Below the pieces are notes generated by a model. That model did not search any database, had not been told where the DNA came from, and worked only from the letters and a program-made list of their open reading frames with translations. DNA of 64,000 bases from NCBI GenBank assembly GCA_963691705.1, contig OY829540.1, forward strand, positions 67,380,367 through 67,444,366. The letters run 5' to 3'. Positions 23,369-35,045 of this stretch are shown in pieces (the first letter of the stretch is position 1; each line of letters starts with the position of its first letter). A program made the position numbers and the translations under genes. Source of the DNA: Viola odorata. Its lineage: Eukaryota > Streptophyta > Magnoliopsida > Malpighiales > Violaceae.

Positions 23369-25196
23369 ATTTCAAGAATTAAAATTCTCAAACCCTAATT
23401 TTGGAGAGATTTTCACCGATTTTGAAAACGGAAGAAAATGGAGTAGGAGATGAAGAGATGTTACTTGAGAAACAAAAAGGAGGTCAGAATCAGTTTGAAA
23501 CTTGAAAATTTTCATTTCCCTCTTCTTTCGATTTTCAATTTCCCACCGAAAATTGAATGTCATTTCGCTGGATTTGTGAGGGTTAAACGAAGCTTGGCTC
23601 TGGCAAGAAGGAGAGGAAAGAGGGAAAAGAGAGTGGCATGCGTGATTATAGAAAGGGCAAAATAGTAATTTCACCTTTCATTATATCAGAAAAGTGGGGT
23701 AACGATATTTAATTTGGACAATTCCTCCAAATTTAGAACGATATTCTTTTGGGTTTGGAAGGAATAGTAAATTTTGTGATATTTCTATCTTTTTATGTTT
23801 TTAAGAAAGAAACAGTACCACACTACACAGACTCCTCCGATCCTTACAATGCAAGGACTTTACATTATCTAATTCTTGCAAAAAGAACTCATGATGTCAT
23901 ATGGCATCACTGGTCAAACCAGCAACAACAGTATAATTGTCAACAATTGTAGTTGAGCTGCTCTTTTCTTACAGTTTGGTGAACTGTCCAATTTTACCAT
24001 AGCCCAACAATCTACCATTAGGCATCAGCTACACTACTGGTCACTACTCACTAGTCTAATTGGTAGTAAGACTGTAATAATGCCTAGCTAGTAACCCTCT
24101 AGCTCCACCAAATAAATATATAACCAAGAGGGTATATGACCTTTTCACATTTTATAGTAGGGATTTAAGTTACAACAACATAATTCTTAATCCCATTTTG
24201 AACTTTACGAAATTGAAAATTTAATTTTAGTAAGACATATATTGTGAGAATCATAATCTGAAATTCGAATACTGTTCAGATAGTTTATTGACAAAAGGAT
24301 AATTACCTTTTGTTCCTCAACGAAATGGAAAACTATCCACGATTTCATACTTCTACAGCATCTTAATTGATTTTATTGATAGAGTTGCTATCTAAGAGTT
24401 GTCTGATCATGGCCAAAGGAATGACTCAGCTAATAGAGGAGAGAATGTCATCTTAGCATTAAACAACATTTTACAAGTATGTCAAGGTTGGCCCACTTTC
24501 TCTGAAAAATATTATAGTTAAGGAATCACACATAGTCCAAAAATGGCAAAAATGGCATGTATTATCCAAGAATTCTAAAATGATTTTCTTTTTTCCCATT
24601 GAAATCAGTAGCCAGATTGTGAATTGAATATAGATTTGAGTTCTTCTGTGTTGTTGGAGGTTGGTCCAGCCAGCCTCTTCTTCCAATAATTTACACAAAA
24701 ATTATTCAATCAAAGGGAGTATATAATAAAATTTAAATGCAAATAAAATAGTATGATATTGAAGCTTGGTTTGTCATCTTCTATTTGAATTCTTGAAATA
24801 AAAACCATTGGTTTTCATGAAATCCAAGCAAGAAGTGTGAAAAACTTCTACTTCTGTCTACAAATTCCAAAACAAACTGCTACATATCTCCATCTGGGTC
24901 TTCTTGATTTCTGCAGAAAACACACTCCTTATCCTCTACAACAATCCTTAAACGTAGGCCTAAGCTTAGGAGCCAAAAACCCTCCTCAGGAAACATATAT
25001 TTTTGTCTTCCAACACTGTTGTTATTGAATTTTCTGTTCAAGAACTGCTTCAGCCTTTCTCCTGCTAACACTAATTGTTTCGTAATTTTCGATGATAGTT
25101 TTGGATTAGTTTGTAGCCTTTTTTCAGAATTTCTAGAAAACAAAGAGGTATAGTATAGTTCAAGATAAAGACTAATTAGGGAGAAGGAGAAGGTAG

Positions 25197-26703
25197 ATGA
25201 ACATGGAAGAGAAGCAAGATGGTGATAAGAGTATTGATGATGTAATGATGCCCGGGTTTCGGTTCCATCCAACCGATGAGGAACTTGTAGGGTTTTATCT
25301 CAGGAGGAAGATTCAGCAGAGAACTCTGCCTATTGAGCTGATTAAGCAGGTGGATATTTACAAATATGATCCTTGGGATCTTCCAAGTAAGATAGTTTCT
25401 ATTCATCTTTAGCTCCATTTTCCTTCTTGAAGTAACCAACTGGTTTTCAAGTTTGTTTGCATTCATGAAAAAGCAAAATTTTGATCTTTCTTTTTTGTTC
25501 TTTTGCTTTCCTGTTTTTGTTTGTCTGCATAAGAAAATTTCCTACCAATTTCTCTCTGTAGATAAGATTGCCTGTACTAATCATGGCCCTCCTTTCTTGG
25601 CTTATTCTTTTTGGTATGATTAGGAAGTGGACAAAAGTTCACTCTCATTACATTTTTTTTAATGAGTAATTTTTTCTGCAAGAAGAGCTATCAAGTACAG
25701 GTGAGAAAGAGTGGTATTTCTACTGTCCGAGGGACCGGAAATACCGGAACAGTGCAAGGCCTAATAGAGTCACAGGAGCTGGTTTCTGGAAAGCAACCGG
25801 GACGGACCGACCAATATACTCCTCTGATGGCACCAAATGCATAGGTTTGAAGAAGTCCCTTGTGTTCTACAGAGGCAGAGCTGCAAAAGGGATGAAAACC
25901 GACTGGATGATGCACGAGTTCCGGTTACCCTCCCTATCAGAACCATCACCACCACCCAAAAAAATCCTTGACAGAAGCCTTCCTGCAAATGTTAAGATCC
26001 CATCTTTGTTAGACCTTAATGTTTCCAAGCATTTTCCTTCCTATGATGTTTTATTAATGTCAGGAATTTGTTTTTCCTGTGACCTTTACAGGAAGCATGG
26101 GCTATATGTAGGATTTTCAAGAAGACGAATTCCATGGCACAAAGAGCACAGCTTTCCCATTCTTGGAATATGCATCCATTTCCTGAAACTCAGTTTAGTC
26201 AAGATTTAGAAAACATTTCCTGCACAACTGAAATCGGTTCGAGTTTTCGTATCTGCTCTAACGATGACTTACCACAACAACACCAACAATCCTCTTCTCC
26301 TACCTTTTCTGCTTTAGACATTCCTCCCAACAAACCCTATCTTTCTCCTACTTCAAATGGGGATCTGCACAACAACTTCATTTTTTCGAATACCGATCCT
26401 TCTTCCATGGTAATGATCCACCACTCTGTACCTTATGAAGGGCAGCATTTTAATGGTTTCTCCATAAATTTCCCACAAGAAATGCAAAGTGACATGGGTT
26501 CAGGACAAGGAGAAGAAGAAGAAACAGGATTAAGGAAGAACACAAGTGAAATTCCTGAATGTAATAACAACAATTGGGGTCCTATGAGATCAATCGGATT
26601 CCCCTTTAGTTTGGCCCCAAATCAACCTAATCTGCCATGGGATCCATCAACCTCCCCAAGTGACATGTCCACCACTTATTCCACAAACAAATGCTATACT
26701 TAA
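25197..26703 (+). CDS. NAC-domain transcription factor, FEZ/NAC094 clade
   Basis: Three exons (25197-25386, 25683-25990, 26092-26703) give 369 residues. The N-terminal NAC domain shows all five subdomains: A ([20 protein letters not shown]), B ([20 protein letters not shown]), C ([20 protein letters not shown] to [10 protein letters not shown]), D ([20 protein letters not shown]) and E ([13 protein letters not shown]). The intron after DLP(K) sits at the usual NAC position. The C-terminal half is a divergent, Ser/Asn/Gln/Pro-rich activation-type region ([11 protein letters not shown]) without a membrane segment. NAC proteins bind CACG-core DNA as dimers. The [20 protein letters not shown] stretch fits the FEZ/NAC094 group, root-cap and developmental regulators in Arabidopsis; the exact ortholog is inferred from this and from gene order. 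The start is the first of two close ATGs (MNM). Confidence 0.93.
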
Positions 26704-27054
26704 AATCGCATCGCTATGCACAAAAAGAATAGGATTTTAAGTATTAGCATAAGGTTGTAGAATCGAGTGATTCTTGGGTGCACCTGGCGTGCCATGCCAT
26801 AGTTCAGTCCTTACTCATATTAAGTAGGTCATCGACGGTGAAATTCACCGGTTTCTATGAGCAGAGAGTGGAGTATGAAGTGATATTTCAGGGAGTAGCC
26901 TAGAATTTTTCAGTACTATATATAAATGTCTTAACTTTGTGGGTGATTAAATAGATGGAGATGGTATAGTCCTAGAAATGTAATTTCTTTTCCTGTCATG
27001 CTATACTTAAATCCTATAAAGATATGGAATGTGGAATTGGGATTTAAGTATAGC
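26688..27054 (+). repeat. Four copies of a short motif in alternating orientation across the NAC stop and 3' UTR
   Basis: Near 26690 (ATGCTATACTTAAAATC) and near 26733 (GATTTTAAGTATTAGCAT) the motif forms an inverted pair that includes the NAC stop codon. A second pair lies near 26999 (TGCTATACTTAAATCC) and near 27037 (GGATTTAAGTATAGCA). Each pair could form a hairpin with 15-17 bp arms and a loop of about 20-30 nt. Confidence 0.7.
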
Positions 27055-27171
27055 AATTGGGTTCATAGGATGTATCTACATTAGTTACTTGGAAATTATG
27101 TATTTCGATATGTTACTATTCTCTGGTTAGGTTAATTTGGTGAGCTAGTCACAAACTTTTATGATCTTTTA

Positions 27172-28530
27172 TGGCCGAAATGGATTTTGGGTCCCTACAG
27201 TCCAATTGATTGACTTTTTTCACCCCTCTATTTTTTTTTGAGTTATCTCCTCCCTCAACTTAGTGGCAAAAAATTTATTTCATCCCTCCTCCTGACGCCA
27301 TCCACATTTTCCGTCCGTTTGCTGACGTGGCATGCCACGTCAAGTGCCACGTCAACGATTGCTGACGTGGCACGCCACGTCAGCAAACAGTACCGGGTCG
27401 AACTCGAAACGGGTCGGAAAACGGGCTGAATGTTAAATGGTCCCTGCAGTCTAATTGATTGACTTATTTCAGCCCTCTATTTTCAAAAAGTAGTATTACA
27501 TCCTTCCAGTGTAGTTTTATGTTGGATTTCAGCCCTCACTCTAACGCCATCTAATTTTTCCGTCCGTTTGAAAACATTTTAATAAAATATGACTATTACC
27601 TTCCATGTTTTTCAACAAGAACACCAGCAAAAGAGCAGAAGTGAGGCTCGAACCCAAGACGTCATGGTTCTGAGCTGGACAGCTTCTATGTTAACATTTT
27701 AATAAACTCTGACTATTATCTCCTATCTTTTTCAACAATAACACCAACAATATGATCATCTCTCGACCCAAGGTTGTTTTAAATTATTAATTATTATGTT
27801 GTTAAATATTTAAATTTTATTATAAAATTATTAATATTTAAGTTTTCAAATAAGAAATATATGTTTTTTCATATATTTATTATATATAAATTTAGTTATG
27901 GGTGGGCCATTAGTACTGTAATTATTTATTGGCATTTGTTTTATATATTTAATTTTTAATGGACAAATTGATTATAACTAATAATTAGAAGTACTAATAG
28001 CCCACCCATAAATTATTTATTTCATTAAAATTTATTAAAATGGGAGGTAATAGTTAGATTTTGTTAGTAAAAATCTTTGCGACCCGTTTGGCTTTTGCCT
28101 ACGTGGTGTGACACGTCAGCAATCGGTGGCACGACACGTACGCAAACGGACGGAAAAATTGGATGGCGTTAGGGTGAGGGCTGAAATCCAACAGAAAACT
28201 ACAGTGGAAGGATGTAATACTACTTTTTAAAAACAGAGGGCTGAAATAAGTCAATCAATTAGACTCCAGGAACCATTTAACATTCAGCTCGTTTTCCGAC
28301 CCGTTTCGAGTTCGACCCGGTACTGTTTGCTGACGTGGCGTGCCACGTCAGCAATCGTTGACGTGGCATGCCATGTCAGCAAACAGACGGAAAATGTGGA
28401 TGACGTCAGGAGGAGGGATGAAATAAATTTTTTGCCACTAAGTTGAGGGAGGAGATAACTCAAAAAAAAAATAGAGGGGTGAAAAAAGTCAATCAATTGG
28501 ACTGCAGGGACCCAAAATTCATTTCGGCCA
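27172..28530. mobile_element. Foldback / long-terminal-inverted-repeat DNA transposon, non-autonomous
   Basis: The left end TGGCCGAAATGGATTTTGGG is mirrored at the right end (…CCCAAAATTCATTTCGGCCA). A 7-bp direct repeat TCTTTTA (27165-27171 and 28531-28537) borders it, or 8 bp if the ambiguous A is counted. The inverted arms are about 400 bp at high similarity. Weaker pairing continues inward almost to the centre near 27945, where GGTGGGCCATTAGTACT meets AGTACTAATAGCCCACC. Each arm is made of two related modules beginning GGTCCCT(A/G)CAGTC and ending CCGTCCGTTTG, plus a nested palindrome (TGCTGACGTGGCATGCCACG…). No transposase frame is present. Arm length and duplication size suggest a Mutator-like or foldback element. 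Confidence 0.85.
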
Positions 28531-28939
28531 TCTTTTAACAAGTAAGGTGTCATGAATGATACTTACCACCATTATTTTGTACTTACATGCTTGAGGTAAA
28601 GAAAGAAGAAGATAAACTTGTAGTTATCTAGTATGTATAACGATCTCATTTTTATATAAAGTAAGTCTCAACCGATATCAGAATTCTGAAACACTCTTTA
28701 TATGTATATACATTTGTTAAACAAACAAACTTTTCTATATTGTGTGAAAATTTGGAGAAGTCTACACGTTTGTTAGTATGAAACCTCCATCATGTAATAT
28801 ATTTAATACTTTTTTATAGGCGGAAATAGATTCAAATTTGAATTTGAATTTGAATTTTTTACTATCAACAAAATAATGTACTTGATTGATTGTTTTGTTA
28901 AACTTAGAAACATTTGGAAGGCTTTCTATTATTTAGTCC

Positions 28940-29066
28940 AGCCCACTATCGCAGTTTCTCAAAAGCCCACCGAATCCTATCCTAACAATTAATCCAGCCA
29001 CTCACAAAAGGGCAAAGCCGTCAGATCTAGGACACCATAAATAATACCAGAAACCCTACTTATAAA
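28940..29066 (+). promoter_or_regulatory. RPL34 promoter: site II, telo-box and TATA elements
   Basis: Two site II words (AGCCCA, the reverse of TGGGCT) lie at 28940-28945 and 28964-28969. Telo-boxes AAACCCTA lie at 29051-29058 and, in the leader, at 29141-29148. A TATAAA box lies at 29061-29066. Site II plus telo-box is the known promoter signature of plant ribosomal protein genes. The leader downstream is CT-rich. Confidence 0.7.
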
Positions 29067-29160
29067 ACTCTCTCCAATTCACGCCCACTTCGGCCTCTGC
29101 CTCCTCTCTCGCTCTCGCCTCTTCCAAGTAGAGAGACAAGAAACCCTAGAAGAAGCAAAG

Positions 29161-30494
<1,334 letters not shown>

Positions 30495-31288
30495 ATTGTT
30501 AATTTGTAGCAAGGGCTTGAGTTGCAGGATATGCGTGAGAAATTTTGCTGTTATTAATGACAAATGGAATATGGAATTGAATTTGCATATTCAATCTTAG
30601 TTTGTTTGATGATACTTTTATTATGTGGTCGCTCCGTTGAATTTGACTTAGCTATCATTGCCATCTTAACGTTTACGATCTTTCATCATATTATCAAGTT
30701 GATTACCCTGATTCTGAAGTTTATTATGATCAACGGTTGCAAAATTGTGATTATTCATTCTCCCTCGACTGTCTGAATGTTGATGTCGTAGCAGTTGTTT
30801 ATTTCTGTTAGTAAGATTAACGTGCGCTTGCGAGTGGGAAATATTAACTAAGGTTGACATTTGAATTGAATTGGCTGTGCGTTTCATTGACGTTGTTAGA
30901 TGCGAAATTAGTAGATGAGGGCGAGTCAAAGGGACAGCCCTTCATTAGATGGTAAATGCCCAATCGTGGTAGGAAAGGGTCCTTGGTAACTGGTTTTGCT
31001 CAAGATGAAAAAATCTTACGTACATTAGTATTTTGGTATAACACTGTACTATCGACGGATGTTCGAAGTTCATACTACCTGTTCTAAGGTAAAAGAGTTC
31101 CTCAGTAAAAGTAAAAAGTTAATTTAAACTCACGTCGTGTTACATAACTCAATTTACTAACAAGCCAGCCACTTAAACTGTTAATGCTGGTGAGGAGTCT
31201 ATTAAAATACAATTACTTACATTAATCGTATACGTGTCAAGTCAACTGGGATTATTTCCAAAGTTTGCATTAAAATTCGCAAAAGCTA
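30495..31288. other. RPL34 3' UTR and spacer
   Basis: The first 250-300 bases are probably the RPL34 3' UTR. The rest shows no coding frame, repeat or RNA gene that I can support. Confidence 0.5.
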
Positions 31289-31296
31289 TGTCAAGA

Positions 31297-31328
<32 letters not shown>

Positions 31329-31368
31329 TACCTGAAACTGGCGCCTTAGACCGCTCGGCCATCTTGAC
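31289..31368 (-). tRNA. tRNA-Leu (anticodon CAG)
   Basis: The 80-nt class II tRNA starts GTCAAGATGGCCGAGCGGTC and ends in the pairing TCTTGAC plus discriminator A. The anticodon stem CCAGT/ACTGG encloses loop TTCAGGT, giving anticodon CAG, which reads CUG leucine codons. The box A region (TGGCCGAGCGGTCTAAGGC) and box B (GGGTTCAAATCCC) are intact, and a variable arm (TCCGAAAGGGCG) lies between. CCA is not encoded, as expected for a nuclear gene. No intron. Confidence 0.96.
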
Positions 31369-32361
31369 TACATGTGTTAACATCTAAATACACTAATGTT
31401 ATACTAAATAAATCTACTTGTTTATTTACGTCCATATCTACTTACAGTTTACCAAGGTAATCGAGCAGGGAATGAGAATGATAAATGAAGCAAACTTAAT
31501 GGTGTATTGTATGTAAGAATATAAATAAATATTTGCACACACAGTGACAGTGTAGTACATATCGATTTTACGACGTAGTTTATGAGTTTGATCCATACTA
31601 TTATAATGTTAATTAATAATTTTATCAATTTTAAAAATATATATATAAATACTCTTTGTATATTCATCTTTGATCAGGCGCAATAACTGCGGTCTTTGTA
31701 ATTGTACAAAAGAGAATTGGGCATTGCAGCTAAACCAGGGGATTTGCCAGAGGAAGAAATTCAGTTTCAGCCGTAATAAGATGAATTGAGAATTTCATAT
31801 CTTACCATAGAGACCACACTAATTATCAATGGCCTTTTGTTGCGAGGAAAGGTTTGAATTTAGGCGTCGCTGAAAAACTGAAATGGCCATGCAGTAGAGA
31901 TAATGTCCTACAACCGCAGATTGATTTTTTACTGCTAGATCTATTTATGGATGATTCATTCTGAGGTTGCTTTTTGTTCCTTATTTCTTTTTTCCTACGT
32001 TTTCTCCTATTCCTTGGTATATTGGTTTGCAAACTGTGTCATGAAGACCTTGGGTGACAACTTTTAGTTTTTAGTGGTTTGCCTGACATTGTTCTAGATG
32101 TTCCTCTCCTTGGTTTCTCTCCTAACAGCTAGAATAGCTTGTACTTGCTCACGTTCCAGGAATGACTTATTATGAAGTTTGAACAACTCTTAAGAATGAA
32201 ACGAAAAACAGTAAAATCTCTGTATTATACTACAGATTTATCCAGCAGATAGTCCTATATTAAACATGTGAACCAAAACAAATCTAAAAGATATGGAACA
32301 TTTTATTTTTGCTTGAAGCATGAAGCACACATTTTAGTTCTAGACTTACCTTCGAATAATT
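31369..32361. other. Spacer between tRNA-Leu and the receptor kinase
   Basis: This AT-rich spacer contains copy A of a ~100-bp direct repeat (31607-31707). After that come sequences that may be 3' UTR or decayed receptor-kinase flank. No coding region is supported. Confidence 0.45.
31607..31707 (+). repeat. Direct repeat, copy A, flanking the receptor kinase
   Basis: About 100 bp from TGTTAATTAATAATTTTA to GGTCTTTGTAATTGTAC match 35861-35960 in the same orientation at roughly 90% by eye. Both contain TACTCTTTGTATATTCATCT. The copies lie about 4.25 kb apart on either side of the LRR kinase gene. Confidence 0.85.
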
Positions 32362-32688
32362 TTATGATTCAATTGAAATTAGTGTTTCAGTATGGCACTG
32401 ACCCCTTTGGTGATGCAAAATGTCAGCTGGTTGTGTTTCAGGTGACTTGCACATATCACAGTTCTTAAGCTCCAGTACTGAAATTTCATGAAAGGACTTC
32501 AGCAGTTGCGTCTTTTGTTGAAGAAACAAGTGAGACGCACATTTTATTCTTGGTCGAGAATTTGGCTTGGCATGCAGGCAAGAAAATGCTGTTGCAGCGA
32601 TAAGGGCAATATCTTGCTTCACAGTTTGCTGTGTTGGAGGATCGAGACGTGAATCTAACACTTCATTCAACATTACATCCTTGCAAGA
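32362..32688 (-). pseudogene. Kinase C-terminal coding sequence beyond the premature stop
   Basis: Directly after the TAA at 32691-32689 the same frame continues for more than 100 codons with clear kinase sequence: DVMLNEVLDSRLDPP, IALIAATAFSCLHAKPNSRP (subdomain XI Arg) and LQQKTQLLKSFHEISVLELK, the usual C-terminus of MIK2-type kinases. It is therefore lost coding sequence of the upstream gene and not a separate gene. Confidence 0.85.
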
Positions 32689-35045
32689 TTATGATAAGAG
32701 CTCCCGTGGATGCTTTCCCATCAGTATTTCTAATGCCACAACTCCAAAACTATATACATCACATTTCTCAGTGATCATCATGGTATAAGCAAGTTCTGCC
32801 AGGAAAAGAAGAGAAAGAAGATAACTTGAAATTGTTTACTGTACAGAGTTGGTTCCTCCACTTGACAAAAATCATAAGAATAATGATATGAGAGTTTACC
32901 TGGGGCGATGTACCCATAGGTTCCTGCAAGTATGGTATTGTTGTAAGAATCAGGATTAAGAAGTCTCGCCACACCAAAGTCCGCAACAAAAGCCTTTGAT
33001 TCTGAATTCAAAAGAATGTTATTGCTTGATATGTCTCGATGGACAATCGGTGGGGTGCAATCATGATGCAGGTAGCTTAAAGCATGAGCTATGTCTTTGA
33101 TGATGTTCACTCTTTGTTTCCAGCCCAATGCCACAGCTTCGTCATCATTTCTTAAAGCACAGAACAAGCTTCCCCTCTCCATGTATTCGTACACCAAAAA
33201 CATGCATCGGTTGTGCAAACAGAACCCGTGGAGCTTTACTATGTTCTTGTGTCGTATCTCTGTCAACAGTTTTACCTCATTCCTGAAACTTCTGTCAAAA
33301 GCTGGCTCCTCTGCTTCCAGCCGGTGGAGTTTCTTCAAGGCAACAATTCTGCCACTTGGAAGTTCCGCTTTGTAGACACTTCCATAACCTCCAGTTCCTA
33401 TGCAGTATCTGATGTCGAAGTCTGCTGTTGCTGAAATGATGTCTTCGTATGCGATCTGCCCATCATAATTCCATACGGAGAAAAGGTCTCCGTTCTTGTT
33501 TGATGTAGCTTCAACTTGGGTCATCTTAACCTTACGCTGAAACAGGAAGAAAAATCCAAGGAAAAGGAGGCAGAGGAAAACCATGATTGGAACTAATAGT
33601 TTGATGAGGTTGAAGTTTATTTTGCTTGAGGAGGTATGAGGACAACTTGAATAATTTCCTCTTAAATTTTTGTTGCCTTCAAATGGAGTCCCCCAAAACA
33701 CGTCATAGCTATTTCTACTATCTTTGGAATCATAGCAGTTGAGAAAAACATGGAATGGAGCTGACACGTTAAAGGGAATGAAGCCAGAGAGATTATTGTA
33801 ACTAAAATCCACATAACTTAACTGCTTTAAGTTGCTAAATTGTTTTAAAGGTATCTCTCCGTTTAGAGTGTTGTTTCTCAAATCCAAGATCTGTAAATTA
33901 AAACAGTTATCTAATGATTTTGGGATTGGACCAAAAAGTTGGTTAGAGGGGAGATCCAACTGTTTCAAATTCTTCAAATCTCCAATTCCTTGAGGGATTG
34001 TACCATTGATGCCATTATCGCTCAAATCCAACGTCACAATATTTTTCAAGTTACAAATCTCATTAGGAATTGATCCTTCTAATGTATTGTGACCGAAATC
34101 CAAGATCTGTAAATTAGAGCATTTACCTAATGATTTTGGAATTGGGCCAAAAAGTTGGTTAGAGTTGAAATCCAACCATTCCAAATTCTTCAAATCTCCA
34201 ATTTTTTGAGGAATTGGGCCAAAAAGTTGGTTAGAGTAGAGAACCAACCGTTCCAAATTCTTCAAATCTCCAATACCTTGAGGGATTGGGCCAAAAAGTT
34301 GGTTAGAGTTGAGATCCAACCATTCCAAATTCTTCAAATCTCCAATTCCTTTAGGGATTAAGCCAAAAAGTTGGTTAGAGTTGAGATTCAACCCTTTCAA
34401 ATTCTTCAAATCTCCAATTTTTTGAGGAATTCTACCATTGATGCGATTAAAGCTCAGATCCAACGTCACAAGATTTTTCAAGTTACAAATCTCACCAGGA
34501 ATTGATCCTTGGAGTTGGTTTCCACTCATTCTGAGAACAGCTAGCTTCTTAAGATTTCCTATTTCCACAGGTATGGAACCGTCGATGTAATCATTATTGG
34601 AAATGTCAAGCTCCACCAACCGAGTGAATCGTGATACAGAAGAAGGTAACTGACCTGACAGAGAATTTGAGGACAGGTTAAGGTACTTGAGCTTGGGGAT
34701 GCCAAAAATCTGTGATGGGATATTTCCAAATAGCCCTACGCCACCAAGTTGGAGCCGGACCAGGTTGGGGAAACATGAAAAGTTCATGTTTTTGATCTCA
34801 TCTCTCGGGTACCTGCTGTAATCATAAGGTGGAGAGATTGCAACGACGCTTCCAGCATCGTTGCAAACTACGCCAGGCCAAGTGCAGTGGTGCGATGTGC
34901 TGTTGGTATACTCTCTCCACCACGGCCAGCCACTCTGAAGCAATGCTTCTGCTTCTGATGAAACGGATACTGCTGCTACAATAGGAGTAATGGCTATAGT
35001 AATAACAGCAAGAGCAGCAGCTAGGCAGGATATTACAGGTGCCAT
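32689..35045 (-). CDS. LRR receptor-like kinase, MIK2-like (LRR XII), truncated by a premature stop
   Basis: Two exons (35045 to about 32900, then 32795-32689) encode about 750 residues. In order: signal peptide ([20 protein letters not shown]), LRR N-cap with CTWPGVVC, about 14-16 leucine-rich repeats, one membrane segment ([20 protein letters not shown]) and a kinase domain with [37 protein letters not shown] and APE restored across the splice. The order and motifs match MIK2 and At1g35710/At4g08850-type receptors, plasma-membrane kinases; MIK2 perceives SCOOP peptides in Arabidopsis. The frame ends at TAA (32691-32689) after GKHPRELLS, so subdomains X-XI are missing. HRD and DFG are intact, but without the C-lobe end kinase activity is doubtful. 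Either a recent pseudogene or a truncated receptor. Repeat units in the ectodomain are unusually alike. Confidence 0.85.

Larger units (their letters stand above)
19899..25196. other. AT-rich intergenic spacer with MITE remnants
   Basis: About 5.3 kb separate DEG8 and the NAC gene. It holds an AATT microsatellite near 20531-20552, a Stowaway-type MITE (21913-22039), a lone MITE-like end near 22990 and a 45-codon minus-strand frame (23231-23368) in a less AT-rich patch. From about 24700 it is probably the NAC promoter and 5' UTR. No complete gene is supported. Confidence 0.5.

Noticed and set aside
32362..32673. Separate small gene starting MLNEVLDSRL
   Set aside because: The frame and motifs show it is the C-terminal end of the receptor kinase beyond the premature stop.
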